A DNA stretch of 64,000 nucleotides from Flavobacteriales bacterium 33_180_T64 (GTDB lineage: Bacteria; Bacteroidota; Bacteroidia; Flavobacteriales; Flavobacteriaceae), in the NCBI GenBank assembly GCA_002162685.1, contig MAAQ01000018.1, positions 124,001 to 188,000 of the forward strand. The letters are read 5' to 3'. Positions within the stretch are counted from its first letter, which is position 1. Each line of letters starts with the position of its first letter. The position numbers and the translations under genes are program-made. The notes below the pieces were generated by a model. It was not told the DNA's origin. It searched no databases and saw only the letters and a list, made by a program, of their open reading frames with translations. Positions 63,516-64,000 of the stretch are shown here, one piece after another.

Positions 63516-64000
63516 TTATAAATCTTCTAAGAGCAACAAATATAAGTTTTTTGAGCTGCTTCCGTAAGTAAGAAAGTCTTTATCTTCGACTGTTTTAAAA
63601 TGCTTTATAGTAGTAATGTTAGTTGGGATTTTATCTTTGTTTTTTCCTTTTATTCCTCTTAATCCTTCACCTATATTCTGAACAAATTGACTTGTAGTTG
63701 CATAGATTACAAAGTTATCAGGCAACTCTTTTAATTTCTTTTCAGCAATCTGGTTAGAAGAAATTAGTAAAGAGCCATCATCTGAAATTAAATATTCACA
63801 AGTAGAAAAGAAAAAAGCGCTTTCTGAAATTCGCTTGGTAGTATTAAAGTTAAAATCTTTAAATAAATCATTTAGGCGTTCATCAAACAATAAAATGTTG
63901 TCGTTTTCCCAATTATTTTCTTTTAAAATGGAATTTAAGCTATCTTGAATCTCTTTCATGTTTTCACAATACAAGAATTTCCCGCCATTAGCTTTGAAAT
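63516..64000 (-). CDS. LUD-domain (LutC/YkgG-like) protein (partial, runs off the right edge)
   Basis: At least 161 residues are visible, and the frame is open to the edge: FKANGGKFLYCENMKEIQDS precedes the first possible internal start, so the gene begins outside. Segments ISESAFFFSTCEYLISDDGS, NFVIYATTSQFVQNIGEGLR and GIKGKNKDKIPTNITTIKHF fit the LUD/YkgG family; lactate-utilisation LutC belongs here, but flavobacterial members near cdsA have no proven role. It abuts cdsA directly. Confidence 0.8.
   Translation of the reverse strand, partial: FKANGGKFLYCENMKEIQDSLNSILKENNWENDNILLFDERLNDLFKDFNFNTTKRISESAFFFSTCEYLISDDGSLLISSNQIAEKKLKELPDNFVIYATTSQFVQNIGEGLRGIKGKNKDKIPTNITTIKHFKTVEDKDFLTYGSSSKNLYLLLLEDL

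Overview
The window looks like a chromosomal segment of a marine-type Flavobacteriaceae (Bacteroidota). Signs of this are the low G+C content, Bacteroidota promoter elements (-33 TTTG, -7 TAnnTTTG), a SusC/SusD pair, several C-terminal type IX secretion (T9SS) sorting domains, many signal-peptidase-II lipoproteins, and fused str, S10, spc and alpha ribosomal operons without tuf. No rRNA, tRNA, CRISPR array, transposase or phage gene was seen.

Layout. (1) 1-9.4 kb: a partial DoxX-like membrane protein, a secreted protein of unknown function, a 2123-residue alpha-2-macroglobulin with an intact CNEQ thioester and an embedded SusC-like carboxypeptidase-regulatory domain, and a TPR protein. (2) 9.5-20.6 kb: housekeeping and small genes: mpl (peptidoglycan recycling), small lipoproteins, a PaiB-like FMN protein, radC, a polysaccharide-deacetylase-like protein overlapping a YjjG-type HAD nucleotidase, rarA, a rhomboid protease and rlmB. 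(3) 20.6-30.1 kb, all on the minus strand: a BamA/TamA-like barrel, SusC, SusD, a surface-type lipoprotein and a T9SS-exported arylsulfotransferase-like protein. (4) 30.2-47.6 kb, plus strand: rpsL to rplQ, including a 38-codon rpmJ. A strong terminator and a new promoter separate rpsK from rpsD-rpoA-rplQ. (5) 47.8-50.4 kb: carA and eno. (6) 50.5-57.2 kb: an accessory island between eno and gltA, described below. (7) 57.3-64 kb: gltA, a DDAH-like amidinohydrolase, a six-helix membrane protein, an M28 peptidase with a T9SS tail, and a tightly packed phospholipid cluster (LUD protein, cdsA, psd, acyl-CoA-binding protein) that runs off the right edge.

The most interesting part is the eno-gltA island. 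It encodes a single-polypeptide sensor-regulator (periplasmic beta-propeller, Y_Y_Y domain, one membrane helix, cytoplasmic LytTR DNA-binding domain), two small cysteine-rich lipoproteins and a T9SS-exported protein with two FN3-like repeats. Twelve bases after the regulator's stop codon lie two TTCGTCAC-type direct repeats with a 22-bp period, followed exactly 40 bp later by TAGGTTTG. The same arrangement with the same distances recurs before the T9SS gene, right after a short degenerate remnant of a LytTR C-terminus. A separate 53-bp element is also duplicated (51/53 identical) before the two lipoprotein genes. I infer a membrane-tethered LytTR regulon built by repeated duplication of a regulator-operator-target unit. 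The operator role is predicted, not shown.
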